A stretch of 64,000 nucleotides of DNA from Entomortierella parvispora (taxonomy: Eukaryota > Mortierellomycota > Mortierellomycetes > Mortierellales > Mortierellaceae), in assembly GCA_963573315.1 (NCBI GenBank), contig OY752140.1, positions 2,914,001 to 2,978,000 of the forward strand, given 5' to 3'. The notes beneath the pieces are model-generated. The model searched no databases and was not told the origin of the DNA. It saw only the letters and a program-made list of their open reading frames with translations. The translations under genes and the position numbers were made by a program. This document shows, piece by piece, positions 9,685 to 21,716 of the stretch (the stretch's first letter is position 1; each line of letters opens with the position of its first letter).

Positions 9685-10615
9685 ATGGCCGACTCAAAAC
9701 CCAAAGAATTCACAAAGAAGAAGTTTGAGCGGAAGGTGGCACCTTCAAAGGCCCCTCTCCGTCTGCTCAAGAAGAAGCAGCGCGATCTTCAGCGTCTACT
9801 CCAAAACAAGGACAAGTTGAAGGATCTCCCAGAGGATGTGGTCAAAGATACGGAAGCCAAATTGAAGGACATCGCAGCTCAGGTCGCCGAGATGTCACAG
9901 TCAACTCAGTCCAAGGTCGAACAGGAGAACAAAGCCAAGGCAGAAAAGAAGGCTGCAGCTGTTGCGGCCAAAAAGAGCACAGTCAACAGCCTCAAGTTGA
10001 CAGGTATGTACACAACCTCACTTCCCCCTTTTTGAGTCTGCAGGAAAGATCCTCGAGATGCATTGGAAGAGGAATATCGTTTTTTATTGACGTCCTTTTG
10101 TATATTTGCTCTCTAAAAAGAATTGAGAAGATCAACAAGGAAGGTCAGAGCTTTCAAGAAGCAACATCCTAACTACGAGGCATCGGCGGAAGAGTCCAAA
10201 GCTTTTGCTGAACTGGAGCTTGACCTTTTATACATCAAGGTACATAACAGAGTATTTTTTTACCTCTTTTTTCTGGCGGTGATCCGAATGCAATTGAGGT
10301 TCTGACTCTACCTTATTACCTTTTATTTCCTATCAAAAGCATTACCCCAAGGACCAGGAATACATTTCAATTTTCCCAGAATCACCATTGACGGAAGAGC
10401 AGATCAAGACTCAAACAGAGATCAGGAGCAAAATTGAAAAAGCACTAGCAAGTGGAGAGATCAAGAAGGGAAGCGTACAAAAGGCAGAGACTTCAGCAAC
10501 AGCAACAGCAACAGCAGAGTCAAATGGAAAGCGTCCCGCGAGCAACTGGAGTGATGACGATGACGAGGAAGAGAGCGAAGAAGATGATAGCAACAAGAAG
10601 CAAAAAAACGAGTAA
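9685..10615 (+). CDS. EFG1: rRNA-processing protein Efg1 family
   Basis: Efg1 is a nucleolar component of the small-subunit processome involved in 18S rRNA maturation. Exons are 9685-10003, 10121-10239 and 10340-10615, giving 237 aa. The highly basic, helical N-terminal half includes a KKKQRDLQRLL segment followed by ELRRSTRKVRAFKKQ. The signature at the end of exon 2 and start of exon 3, ELELDLLYIKHYPKDQEYIS followed by IFPESP, matches the family motif in which Tyr-Pro-Lys precedes a Tyr-Ile-Ser-Phe-Pro-like block. The tail is Ala/Thr-rich, then strongly acidic (SDDDDEEESEEDD), then basic (NKKQKNE), as is common in nucleolar proteins. The family call is good but rests on motif recognition rather than alignment. 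Confidence 0.85.
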
Positions 10616-10717
10616 AGTACGTTTCCTGAGCAAAAACATTTATTTTATTTCCTGGCTGTTGGCAGGATAAAAGTACAGGAGAAAGAGGGTTTTGGAACTG
10701 TCGGGTCGGCTCTCGGC

Positions 10718-11194
10718 TTAGCCCATCCAAGGGAAGGCACGGCGCATGTCCCGCTCAGTAGGCCAAAGCTTGATGGTTTCCTCGGGCTTGCTGAGGTCCT
10801 CCTCGTCGCGGAGGTGGGGCAAGACGATATCCGAAAGCTTTTCGAGCTCGTCTACCAAGGTCGCCTTCTGGCTTGTGAACTCGAGACCGTTTTGATCGAT
10901 GCCTTGCTGGGCCAACTTGCGGATCGTGTCAAGTGTGTGATCCAACTCTTTGTGGGACTGGCTCCAGTGAGAAATATCTGTTACTGCAGCAAAGGCAGGG
11001 AAGATGACGGCCTCCTCGAGATCATGATGGCCTTGCAAGTGGCGGCAGAACTGAAGTATGTTACGGAGCGTGGTCTTCAAGGCTGCAGGTTGGGTAGTGT
11101 TGGGCAAAGTGTGAAGACAACTCTTGAGTTCTCGCCGGAGTCCATTGTGGATAGCGATCAAATGGTCCGAGTAATATTGATGAAAGCGGGACAT
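10718..11194 (-). CDS. Hemerythrin-like (HHE) metal-binding protein
   Basis: This single-exon gene encodes 158 aa, almost exactly one hemerythrin HHE domain, a four-helix bundle that binds a di-iron centre. Candidate ligands are spaced as in the family: His16 in HLIAIHNGL, His56/His57 and Glu60 in HLQGHHDLEEAVIFPAF, His81 and His86 in SHKELDHTLD, and His127 with Glu131 in LPHLRDEED. Fungal members are poorly characterised; oxygen, iron or NO sensing is possible but not shown. There is no signal peptide or membrane segment, so it is probably cytosolic. It is convergent with EFG1, with 102 bp between the stop codons. Confidence 0.88.
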   Translation of the reverse strand: MSRFHQYYSDHLIAIHNGLRRELKSCLHTLPNTTQPAALKTTLRNILQFCRHLQGHHDLEEAVIFPAFAAVTDISHWSQSHKELDHTLDTIRKLAQQGIDQNGLEFTSQKATLVDELEKLSDIVLPHLRDEEDLSKPEETIKLWPTERDMRRAFPWMG

Positions 11195-12880
11195 GATTTT
11201 GTAGCTTTATAAGGGTGTGGAGAGATGTAGGAGAGGATTACAGGCTGTGAAAAGAAGAAAGGAAGTTTTTCACCGAGTGTTTTTTTTTTTTTTTTTTGCT
11301 CTTTTATACTTTTCCGGAGCCTTGCTAATTGAACCATAAAGTTCTATTTCATGAGCAAGCATGATGCCAGAGTGATTCTCATGAACATCTTGCGCCTGGC
11401 ATCATCCGGAACCAAGTCAGCGACTCATAGGACTCCAGCAACGGAATTCCATCCAAGTAGCAAGTTAGAATGCCATGCTTCCCGGTCTCAGTCGAATCAG
11501 GCGCGACCAACTTTGCAGGAACCCCTGGTTGGGTTAATAAGCAGGGTCATGCATAAGCCACCGCCACTAAAAAAAGGCTCAGCCGCAGCTTCGCACTGAG
11601 ACTCGGGGGCAATCGATCGGTTTCACTTACAATGACAGCGCCACAATGGATTATTGGACTTCGGATATGAGTTCCTGGCACTCTTCAGCAAGACCCCTTC
11701 ACGCGGAAACAATCGCAGCTCACTAATTTTTGCGGTTGAATCTGGAGTCGGAACGGATTGCAACTCGACTCATGCACTGTTCTTTTTGAAACTGACGGGT
11801 AGCTTGAGATGGATGTTGCCACTGTGTAGTGTTGGGGGGCAGAAGATGTAAGAGTACTTGTGCTCGGCCATGATTACAGAGCCGGCTCTTGCCCCTGCAT
11901 CATAAAAATCCTGCCCTGATCGAGGCGACCCTGACTGTTACTGCTCTCTTTCATTTCGAAGGACGGGGGGCTTTGTTCCCCCATTGTTATTTTGTGGTCT
12001 GTGTTCAACTGCGAGCTATTCGTGCCATGCGCATCGATGTACAGTCCAAACGTGAACCAACCCCAAAAACAAATCGCCGAGAGACTCAGAGTTGCATCAT
12101 GATATTGCAAAAACAGCAACGATGCATGGTGGCCGTGTGTAAGCTCGCAGACACGACAAGTTGTCGATGACACTGGAAGAGTAATAAAGGGCCTGTTTCC
12201 GTTTCCCGTTCCGCTCGCCTCCTGGTTCTGGGCTCACTGGTGCGAAGCGTGATCTGCTCAGTGGGGTCTGTCTCCTTGAATTCTGTTACATGAAGGTCCT
12301 TGTCCAGCGCCTCCTTTCTCTTTTGTGGCCGTTAAACATGCAATATACAATACAATACTTGGCACGCACACCAAAGTCATTGTGAATGGACATGGTTTTC
12401 TCTGTGCTCCTCCTTCTTTCCATCACTCCCGATGGCCCTGTTTAGTCCAGATCCAAGCTGGGACGACAAACGAACGAACAATGTCCGCTTCATACATCTC
12501 TATTTTCTGTCTTCGGTTCTTTTTACTCTGTTGCCCTTCTCCTTCCCCCGAATCCCTCCTTCTTTCCCACTTTTCCCTTTCTCATCCCTGCTTGTACCTG
12601 ACCATCCCACACCCTGCCTCAACCACCATTTCACTCACACCAACACAGCATTCAATCCCTCATTCCACAAACACCACCGCCATCCAGGAACAGCAGTACA
12701 CGCCAATATCGGCAGTTCAACCGCGGTCTCTTCCCCGTCTCTGCCTAATAATTGTCCTTCCTTGATCTACCATCACTCCCCAAGACCACCAAACGCATGC
12801 TCTTTCCTTCATAACACAAACGACACACAACCGTTGTAGGCGACATACCCCTTGCCACTCAGCGCTTATCTCTTGCCTAC
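11195..12880. other. 1.7-kb intergenic region without a recognisable gene
   Basis: Short open frames here have no conserved motif or codon pattern I can recognise. A T-run lies at 11280-11298. The last 400 bp (about 12480-12870) are strongly pyrimidine-rich on the plus strand, typical of a fungal leader for the gene starting at 12881. Confidence 0.55.
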
Positions 12881-15800
12881 ATGAACTTCATATCCGATCC
12901 AGACCCGTTCTGGTTCTCTTACGCCTCTCTTCCAGTTTTCAGGAAAAGATCGTGTTCACTGTGCTTACGATTCAGTATTGTGCTACTATCGCTGGTGTTT
13001 TCGGCGACGATAATGCTGAGCGAGGTACTCGTGTGCATATGTCTACTGATTTACAGAGACTGGCCGTACCGCCTCTTGCACGGCGAATGGACCTCCACTC
13101 AGTCTTCGACTTTAACCTCGCTAGCAACTGCCTTGCCTACCATGTCTTCAAATCCACCGCTCCCTCTAGCGGTGCAAGCAGTCTTTAACAGAGTTGCTGG
13201 CGCTGCAGGATGGGTGGTCCTTGGATCCCTGGGACTCTCAATTTGTGTTGTACTCTGGGATTGGATCCAGGCACGATCAATTGTCGAGTCGGACAGCATC
13301 CCTCATGCATTCCTTAACTTGGCTGCCTTCAGACTTTGGAGTATAAAGTCGTATGCACACTTTTGTTTGCTCTCCAAGATCACTTGGGGCGAAAATACTC
13401 GGCAGAGGCTGATGACGATGATATACTTTGGGATGCAAGGTACAATGCCAAAACGAGACGCCCTAAAAAAAAGGCTCGTGTGCTCTGTGCTTCCACCTGA
13501 TGATTCTCATGTGCTAACACGAATCGACCTGCTCCGCGGTATCTATGGACGCGTGCTTTTGTAGGTTCTATTGCCGTTATTGTTTCTTTGCCAAGACTGG
13601 TGGTTTACGGCTGTATCCTTTACTCTGTGAGCCTGGTTCCCGATTTTGGTCTCTCTGCCGACGGATTTCAGTCCATTGATCTTGCTGGGTATAGCAGTCT
13701 GGAGGAGGGGCTCTTGACAAGTGTGCTTGTTGCCATGGCTCTGTCGTCAGTGGTACATGCTTTTCACCTTTTAAGAGTCACGCTTTGTGGGATTGTCTGT
13801 GCCTTGAGTGTTTGCTACATCGGCAAGCTCCGGCGAACTTTGATCAAGGACTTGGAGTCAAGGTAACAAGAACAACCCAAACCATCGACATCTGAATGCG
13901 GCAACGTCTCCTAACTCAACCATTTATTTTTTTTGAGAGTAGAATCTCAGTCCTAGTTGCATCTGCTCGACAAAGAGGTGGCTCCTTTCAACAAAGATTC
14001 GATATGGACTCAAAGGGAAACAATGATTTGGTGCGAGCATCTTGCCTGGAGCTGCATGGTTCAGTCGAACAGGACTTCGCCCACTTCCAGTCTTCAGAGA
14101 AGATCAATTCGGGGCAAGAAATGTCTTCCATTCCACATGTTCAGGAGCATCGTGTATCAGAGGACGAGTTTCATCATATTGATCTAGGACCAGGAGGGAG
14201 TAGCCACGATCTCGCCCATATTCATGCTTCCAGTCCGTACACGTCGAAAGAGGCACTGCCGATGGTCAATCTGGCACTCGCGGATCACCAGGCACCACAT
14301 CCAGTCTTGAGTAGTACTGCCGTGCCAGCAGCACGTACAAATCAAAATCAGTTGCAACAACTGCAGCCATCGCCATCGGAAACTCCATTCCGACATTCAC
14401 TGATGCCCCCGACCTCCACTGCAAGATCTGCATCAGGTCCCAACAATAGACTTGCGGCCTTGTCATTTTATGATGATTTGCTCAAAAGTATTAGCTCGGA
14501 GAGGCAAATCCTTAACTCGTCCATGTCCAACTACGCGACGGCTTGCGATCGTGCTCAGAATTACCGAGAGTCTCATAACTTGTCCATCGGATCGCCCTCT
14601 ATCGCCCTTTGTTCTTCAGTTCCTCTGTCCTACTCCAGTAGTAGCGACTATGACAACCGTAGTATAGCTGAGAGACCAGTCCATCCGTTTGACATCGTCG
14701 CGCCTATTGAGCTCCAGCAACCCACACAATTCTCCGGGCCAAGTGATGCAAACGATCATTTGGATAGCAGGGGTTACAATGCCCAGCGCCCTATTCATGT
14801 CGCAGAGCAGGACGGTCGAGGGTTGATCACTCATCTCGATGTGCAAGATGAGCAGGACAACCACGGAAGTGGAAGCTATCTCCGTCGTGATCAACTCGCT
14901 CGATGTGGCAGCTCAAACTCGCAATCACAAGAAACCATTGAAAATTGGAGGATCCATGTTGCGCCGAGCTCGCCTACGACCCCTGCAATTGAGTGTGATC
15001 TGGAAGACCAACCAGATGAAAATGACCAGGACTACATGATGGGTATGGACAGACGAGGCACCATTCCCATCATCCTCTCTAGACACCTCCAAGAAGTGAC
15101 AGCGAGTCGGATGGAGTATAATCTTTTCTTTGATGCCGCGGATCTTCACATCCCTCGTCCACTCTATGCTACCAATCAGACGAGGACTCAGAGACAAGGC
15201 AGTGTGAACAGCAGCATTGGAGGCTACAACTATTCGACTGCGGCCTCTTCCCCGTCCCTTGCGGACTCGCTCTCAAACCCCATGTACCAGCAGCAGTCTC
15301 TTGGCATCGTATTAGAAGGCGGATCGACCTGCCCTCGGTCTTTTCCTCCTCGTAAAGGTTCGCTGCCAAGTTCAATCAACAGCTCCATCTTTGATGATGC
15401 CACTGTTCGAGCGGGCCTGTGTGGACACAGTCATCAACAGGCGCACTCGCACCTCCCCCTTCATCTCACCTCTTCTACTCCCCATCGAACACGGACCCGA
15501 GTGCCCAGCAATCTCAGTCATGTTGTCGATATGACGCAGGATCAATCACACCAGCAACAACGATCTCGAACTCATATGCGCAGTTTGAGCCATGGTGCAG
15601 AGTCCAGCGGGCGATTGAGCGGCTCATCTTGGGATCAGCAAGGGCTCTTTGACGATGCCCAAGTTGGTTACGCGACCCTGATTAACGTTCCTACGGCCCC
15701 TGTCTCCAGATTGACGATTCAGGATCGAGACCTGACCCGTCTGTCAAATTCTGAAATGAACAGAATGCCATCCGTCAGTCTTCAGGAGGCAATGTCCATC

Positions 15801-16583
15801 GACAATCACCAGGCGAGCAGAGACATCCCAGCAATCCCTCCTTGCCTCTCCCTCTACGAACCTTCCAATTCTTTTGAGGGCGAGATTGCAGATCGGTTCG
15901 TCCACCCTCTTGATCTCTCACCGTTGCAGCTCCAGCCAGCCATGGAAAGCAGTAGACGGCGAGAGTACAATTATCAGGATCCACATGCACCGCATACACC
16001 ACAGCCAGCGGCTGCGTGGGAGAACTATACCAACGGGATTGGCCTCGGACTTTCCTTCGGATCCTTTCAACATCAGGGGGTGATCGATGCTCGAACTACT
16101 GGTCACTATGCTATGAGCACTTCAAGACCCATTACGGCGCAACCGTCCCCTCAATGGATGGTCAATGGTTATGAAAGCAATCCCCAGCCGTCCTTCGACG
16201 AGATGTATCGAATAGAAGGGGACATGACGACCCACAATCTCAATAGGCTGATGACCCAGATCGATATAATGAGTCCCCACCACCGCGTAGGGAGCAATTC
16301 CGGAGATATGCAAGTATTTGATTATAACGACTTTCAACAGACTCAACAGCACCAAGACCGTAACGAATATGACTACGACTACGACTATTACGATTCCCAG
16401 CAACCCTTTGATTATGACTCCAACTTTCCTGTGTATTACGAGCCACAGCAACAACAGCAACAGCAACAGCAAACGTCCTATCAGTCCACAGCGCTTTTCC
16501 CACTTCAGCAGCAGCCGTCATTCCAGCGGCAGCCCAGTCTTCGTAACAAGAAGAACCTGGTCCTGAACACCGCTGTCTTGTAA
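12881..16583 (+). CDS. Unrecognised multi-pass membrane protein with a ~900-residue disordered tail
   Basis: I do not recognise this family. The model has exons 12881-13439, 13565-13862 and 13940-16583, giving 1166 aa. The N-terminal 290 residues contain several hydrophobic spans: FSIVLLSLVFSATIMLSEVL with VCICLLIYRDWP, then GWVVLGSLGLSICVVLWDWI, and in exon 2 SIAVIVSLPRLVVYGCILYS, LLTSVLVAMALSSVVHAF and LLRVTLCGIVCALSVCYIGK. The rest is hydrophilic and rich in Ser, Gln, His and Pro, with a DYDYDYYDSQQ stretch and a Gln8 run near the end. This suggests a membrane-anchored protein with a long cytosolic regulatory tail. Both splice junctions join in phase. An in-frame ATG also occurs at 13011, so the start is less certain than the rest. 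Confidence 0.7.
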
Positions 16584-17288
16584 TTATCCATGTATCCATT
16601 GTACTAATACTCAACATCGAATAAACCATTTCCTGTTTATATTTTGTGTTGCGGCTGCTTTGCTCAACCATCCTAGCTTTTCAATTTGACTGCCAGCTCG
16701 TGATTGTTCTTATTTTTCTTAGGAGATTTGTGGAGATTGGGTCGCACAGAGTAAAGTGAAGTAGTCTACTAGTAAACAGAGTAAAGTAAAGGTTTGTTTG
16801 TTTGTCTGTTTTTCCGCCCGTGTGTGTGTGTGCGTGTACCAGCCTGACTGCGATAAGATGATTGATGGAGACCGCTGTGGAGGCGGGCAGAGGGAGATGG
16901 ATAAGCAGGAACGAACAGATAACGGGACAGTCTGTCAGGGACAGGATGAAAGAAAGGCAGGGTGCCGTGCTTGTTCTGTCTCTTCCTCTCCCCTTGGCAC
17001 CTCCTTTGCACTTTCCCTCCGAAACGACTCTCCCTCGCGCTGCACTCCAATCCGACCTGCTGGAGGGAAACCACAGGGGGAATCAATGGTGTCCGCACCG
17101 TACCGACAAGAATGATCCCGCCTTTATTCTCCTACTTTACTTGCCTCTCTTCTTTTTCTACCTTCCTTCCATCACACCTCTTTTCGTTTCTTCCCCTCGT
17201 AGCTTAATTTTCTGACCCATCCATCATTCTTAATACCCTCTTCCACAAAACCCAAGTCGAACGACTCTCCAGCAAAAGGTCAACCAAC
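16584..17288. other. Intergenic region with GT repeat
   Basis: This 705-bp stretch carries a short alternating GT tract near 16820-16838 and a pyrimidine-rich leader before 17289. Nothing gene-like was seen. Confidence 0.55.
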
Positions 17289-19427
17289 ATGTTTCTCTTC
17301 AACCGCAAACTTGCCAGATCTACTACAGGAGCCGTGTCGGCCGCCGTTTTCAGATGCCAAGCCACCAGACAGGGAGCAGCCAGAGTGGCATCCATCCATC
17401 ACCACCCACATTCACAGGCTCAGGAAACAGCAACCTTCAGGGCCACCAACAAAGGCAGCAGTCTCCAAAGGGCCCATGCAGATGGTGGTGGTGATGCCTT
17501 TACCCTGTCCTCTGTTGCCTTTGATCCGCCCTTGCAAATCTCACGTATCAACACGCACTATTGCCGAGAGCCTCAACTAGTAAAAATCGAAGGTTATGGC
17601 ATCCTGCAAGGAGAGATGGACAAGAGTCGACTCTTGACAAAGTATCTCAACATCCCTTTTGCGGCCATTCAGGACCCCAGCAAGGAGGCCGTCGCTCCTG
17701 ATTCATGGATTGGAATCCGGGATGCTACCGTCCTTGGGTAAGAAAACAACGCTCGCTCGAACTTCTGGGAGAAGTGAGACGAAAGGATACTTTTATTGAC
17801 TCTTCACGCCTTTCTATTGTACGGAGCAGACCAATGTGTCCACAGACAAAGGAGGAGTCAAACAGTCTGCAGACGTTGATGTTGGGGATCCCAGGACCTG
17901 GATTCGAATACTCTGAACGGGACTGTTTGAACCTGAACGTCTTTGCGCCTCGCTGTGTCGAAAGTGTACCTGTGATCTGTTATATCCACGGTGGCCTCAC
18001 CAGAGGGGGAAACGCCCTTCCCAAGAACGGTAAGACATGGGTGAGATGTCTCACAAAAACGTATCGGAGTTAGGACAACGAAACAAGTCAGAAAAGTCGT
18101 CAGCAGGAAGAAAACACACGAAGAGAGGCTGATCCTTGTGTTTTTGAAAACCACGATAGATGCGACCAATATCGTACAAAAGTCTGTAGCCCGAGGCCGG
18201 CCAGTGATCGTGGTAACTATCAACTACAGACTTTTGCCCAACAATGGACTGCTCCAAAGTGGTCAACCAGAGAGCGATGGCGAGGACACCACAAACTGGG
18301 GGCTTTACGACCAGAAAATTGCTCTAGAGTGGGTCCGGAAACACATCCACAACTTCGGAGGGAATCCAAATGAGATTACGCTGATGGGCCATTCGAGCGG
18401 CAGGGGTACCTCCACAGAGTCCAAGAGAACTTCATCAAAGTCGGGGTACCATATGATGACTCGACCTAAGAGCGCAATCGGAAACAGAGAACAGAGCAGG
18501 ACATCGCCATCACCCTACCTGGAAGACGGTTTTCTATTCAAGCGAGCGATTATTCACTCTGAAGGAAGATCCGCTACTGCAAAGTCAAACAAGAACGAGA
18601 GCACAGACAGGAGAATTGTGGAGGCAGTAGCAACCGCAGAAACTGGAAGGTCTGCAGTTACCATGAAGGAACCACATATTCCTCTTCCGATGGACCAGCT
18701 TACTCCTTGGGTCCAGAACCACGGGGGCGAACTGGAGCAAATGAGCTTTGATGACCCGGAAAGTGGTGCCGGGTTCTCTTTCATGTCGGATGCGTGCCTC
18801 CCACACATGAGCGAGCAGGAAAGGCAGCTTGGATACAAGGTGATTGACCGCTGGATCGACTTTGCCTGGGGACAGGAAGAACGCGAGATCGTAGATACGT
18901 AAGACAGAGAAATGAATGCAACGGGGCCAAAGTACGCGTCCAGAACGCGTGAAACACTCCGGCTACTTAGGCAGATTGCATGTCTTTCAGCTACTTCATT
19001 CCCATTCCAATTGAATGCTCATTGCCATTCCCATTAAAAGAAATCAACATGATCGATTGTCGAATTCCCGCATATGGTACTCTCGAAGGTGTAGTCGTCA
19101 CAAACACAAACCCACAATACGCCAGTTTTTTTTTGGTCGTGTCTCAAAGCGATGACGATCTGCTAAACTTCTGTCAGCATTGGGAAGCCATGCGCGAAGC
19201 AACCAAGCAAGGGTAAGTGACTACCCGGAGCCAGTTTCTCCTTTGGGTTCCCTTTCGATTAGCCATCAAGTCACTGACCTTCTTTTACCACTTCTTGTTA
19301 TAGCCCCATGGCACAACAGCAGACAACAATCGATCCGCTCATTCAGTTACTGGCAGAAACACCAAGAAAGGATAAAGAGAGTGGAAGAAGAGGATCAAGA
19401 AGGAGAAATCCCTGCGATACGATGTAG
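17289..19427 (+). CDS. Type-B carboxylesterase-like gene, apparently lacking its central catalytic region
   Basis: This resembles fungal type-B carboxylesterases of the alpha/beta-hydrolase fold. The spliced model is 17289-17737, 17830-18029, 18160-18898, 18991-19212 and 19304-19427 (577 aa, phases consistent). Recognisable pieces in order are IPFAAIQDP, GPMCPQ across the first junction, ERDCLNLNVFAP, VICYIHGG (oxyanion region), VIVVTINYRL, ALEWVRKHIHNFGGNPNEIT and the nucleophile elbow GHSSG, usually GESAG. Then the match breaks: low-complexity Ser/Thr/Lys sequence surrounds FLFKRAIIHSE. The roughly 150-200 residues that normally bring the acidic catalytic residue are missing before NHGGELEQ and IDRWIDFAWG. 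The first 45 residues look like a basic, Ser/Ala-rich targeting peptide. Catalysis is doubtful, and the last exon touches an F-box/LRR remnant. Confidence 0.6.
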
Positions 19428-19891
19428 TTGTGCAACACCACCAGCGATGTATCGATATCCAACGAAAGGTTCTGGCGGTCCTTGCACGACAAGAGCGCCT
19501 AGAGTTTCTTGATGTCGGAGCCTCCTGCTTATACGGAACTTACTGCGATATGGCTCCTCTCCCCGATACACTGGAACTGACTCTAGAGACTGGGCTGGAT
19601 CAACTCGCGACCTTGCAAAGACTGCGTGGCTTTGGAATGCAGAGTGTGGATTGTCAAATGAAAGAGCAAGAGGCCGACTGGATTGCATTGCACTGGCCAA
19701 AATTTTCCAGGCTAAAAGGATGCAGGACCGAAGATCCGCGAAAAAAATACGACGACTGCGGAAGGATACGCGAGTCACTCCCTGAAGAGGAACTGGCAAA
19801 ATCTCTTCGCCCATTCTCAATGCGTTTGAAGCAGCTAAAGCCAAGAGTGACTTTTTGTGGCCTGGTGGATGAAGATACAGCCCAAGGTTAA
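19403..19891 (+). pseudogene. Remnant of an F-box/leucine-rich-repeat protein (C-terminal end)
   Basis: The open frame reads QRKVLAVLARQERLEFLDVG, then LELTLETGLDQLATLQRLRG and DWIALHWPKFSRLKGC. From general knowledge, this order of segments is typical of the C-terminal repeats of the large F-box/LRR families of Mortierella-type fungi. No F-box and no upstream repeats are present. The frame is closed by a TAA about 30 nt upstream and overlaps the last exon assigned to the esterase-like gene. It ends at a normal stop after about 160 codons. I read it as a truncated, probably non-functional copy; it could instead be a short expressed gene. Confidence 0.6.
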
Positions 19892-19960
19892 AACGTGTGC
19901 CAAGCAATAAATCGTTTGTGGAACACGAGAACGGAAGGGACTTTTTGTCATTTGTTTTCT

Positions 19961-20998
19961 TTATCTGTGTTCTTCGATCCTCCCTTCCTCTTCGTCGACC
20001 AAATTGTCGTTACTCCCAATGGACAGGTGGTCGGATTCCTGTCCTCCTATACATAATTCACCTACGGCGTACGCAATGACCAGCTCGGCTAGGACAAGGA
20101 ATGCCCAAATAAACGTCAGCACGAGTCGAGCTCTGAACAGTGAGCAAAAATCGGCCACCTGCGGCGTCGTCGTCGTGTTTTCTCCACCGCCAATAAAGCT
20201 GTTACTGCTGCAGTCCCTAGTTATTTGATCGTGGTATAGCTGGTCCTGAAGCTGTACCATGTACACCACAGGTTTGTAAATGGTCAATGCTACGAGAAAG
20301 ATGCTGGAAAGAACTCTGAAAATCGTGTGGTACACATTGTCGCGGATCGGGCATGGGTTGAGGATTCCTGTAGGAAAACTCCTCTCCGATATTGCCGGGG
20401 GAACGATCTGTTGTGGTTGTGATTGTCGTGGGCGTTGAAGGGGCATCGGGGCGGGAAAAGTTTGGTCGCCACTGTTGCCCCGTCTGATTTCTTTCCATCT
20501 TCCACAACATGACCGCCACCATGGCCGCTGTTGAGGTGATCTGGGTCCTGACAAGTTGTCCCTCGCCTCGTTCAGATGTCCTCGAGATCCCCCGGATATC
20601 AGACACCTACGCCTCCTCATCCTCCTCCTTGCATTCCGCCGTGTCTCAGAGAAGACATCACATATCCAGTAGGAAATCAAGAGCAAGGCTGCAAAGTCTG
20701 GGACCAGAAGCATCGGCACTGTGTCTGAAAAAAGGGTATCATCGAAACCTTGACTTTGCGCCCGAGTTGGATTAAGATCCCTTGTCGCCGAGTGAATGGT
20801 GTGTGCTTGTTCCTTTGGAAAGTGACCATGATGGTGACGTCCATATTGTGGTGGTTGTTGTTGTCTACTGAGATATTCCATTCGGCGTCCAAGACTGTGA
20901 AGGTCACGGATCAAGATGCCATCTAGACCCATGGTGGCTAGAACCGATATCGCTATGACAAGTCGTAGTGTTGTTTGAAGAACTATGCATGCTCTCAT
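19961..20998 (-). CDS. Four-span membrane protein of unknown function (345 aa)
   Basis: This single-exon gene has four predicted transmembrane spans: LRLVIAISVLATMGLDGILI (about 11-30), MLLVPDFAALLLISYWICDV (about 95-114), VLSSIFLVALTIYKPVVYMV (about 226-245) and LVLTFIWAFLVLAELVIAYA (about 290-309). A basic, Arg-rich loop with RRNARRRMRRRRC follows span 2, then a Pro/Gln-rich loop, suggesting a long cytosolic region between spans 2 and 3. The C-terminus is acidic (NLVDEEEGRIEEH). The four-helix layout recalls MARVEL-type fungal proteins, but I cannot assign a family. Two overlapping antisense frames have no features of real genes. Confidence 0.65.
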   Translation of the reverse strand: MRACIVLQTTLRLVIAISVLATMGLDGILIRDLHSLGRRMEYLSRQQQPPQYGRHHHGHFPKEQAHTIHSATRDLNPTRAQSQGFDDTLFSDTVPMLLVPDFAALLLISYWICDVFSETRRNARRRMRRRRCLISGGSRGHLNEARDNLSGPRSPQQRPWWRSCCGRWKEIRRGNSGDQTFPAPMPLQRPRQSQPQQIVPPAISERSFPTGILNPCPIRDNVYHTIFRVLSSIFLVALTIYKPVVYMVQLQDQLYHDQITRDCSSNSFIGGGENTTTTPQVADFCSLFRARLVLTFIWAFLVLAELVIAYAVGELCIGGQESDHLSIGSNDNLVDEEEGRIEEHR

Positions 20999-21716
20999 GT
21001 CGTTTTTTTTTATGTAGGCGTGAGTGTATGTTCCAGTTTTCTGTTGTGTAAAGTAATTTTGGTCAGTGGGGAGTTTTTTCTTTTGTCCATCCGATGCTGG
21101 CTATATGAGGAAATAAAGCCCCAAGTTGGATTGCGTGAGGTAGTTCTGAGAGTAGGGGTAAAAGTTGGATGCCAAGTAATGCCCGACAACAAAAGGCAAG
21201 CTGGCAGACAATCCTGTCCCAATGGAAAAGAAAAAGCCTGTAGTGAGGGTCAGTAATGCACAAGCACTTGAGGGAACTACTGGCTGAACTATGACCCGCT
21301 TGAAATAGTAGGGTTCAATGACACAACTCCAGGAAAATTACAGCCAGCCAAGTCGTACATGGGATGTCTCAGCAGGCTCTGGTAGACAATCCCTGCATTC
21401 TCAAAGACTACCTGGCGTTGTTGAAAAAGCAAAAAAATGTCCATCCGATGTGCAACGGAACACAACACAATACTCGAAAACGCGTTCAGCCAAAGTCTGT
21501 GCGCAGATCGAAAAGGTATCTCATCATTTTGCGACAGCCCACGAGGTCCTCCAGTGCCAAGACTTCAGGCGCCTACAATTGTCACTGCGCAAAAGCCAAG
21601 AAAAAAATGCCAAGAAAAAGCGCCTCTGGTTGTGCCTGTTTTTTTTATTAAGCGACGATGGGATGTTCGTTGTTTGAATCAATGAATGAATGAATGAATG
21701 AGCTACCATAAATAAT
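20999..21716. other. Intergenic region with TGAA microsatellite
   Basis: This 718-bp stretch ends with about five copies of TGAA (near 21681-21699), just beyond the 3' end of the PHO81-like gene. No gene was recognised. Confidence 0.55.

Noticed and set aside
19395-19907. 170-codon minus-strand frame
   Set aside because: It mirrors the F-box/LRR fragment on the plus strand, which has the recognisable motifs.
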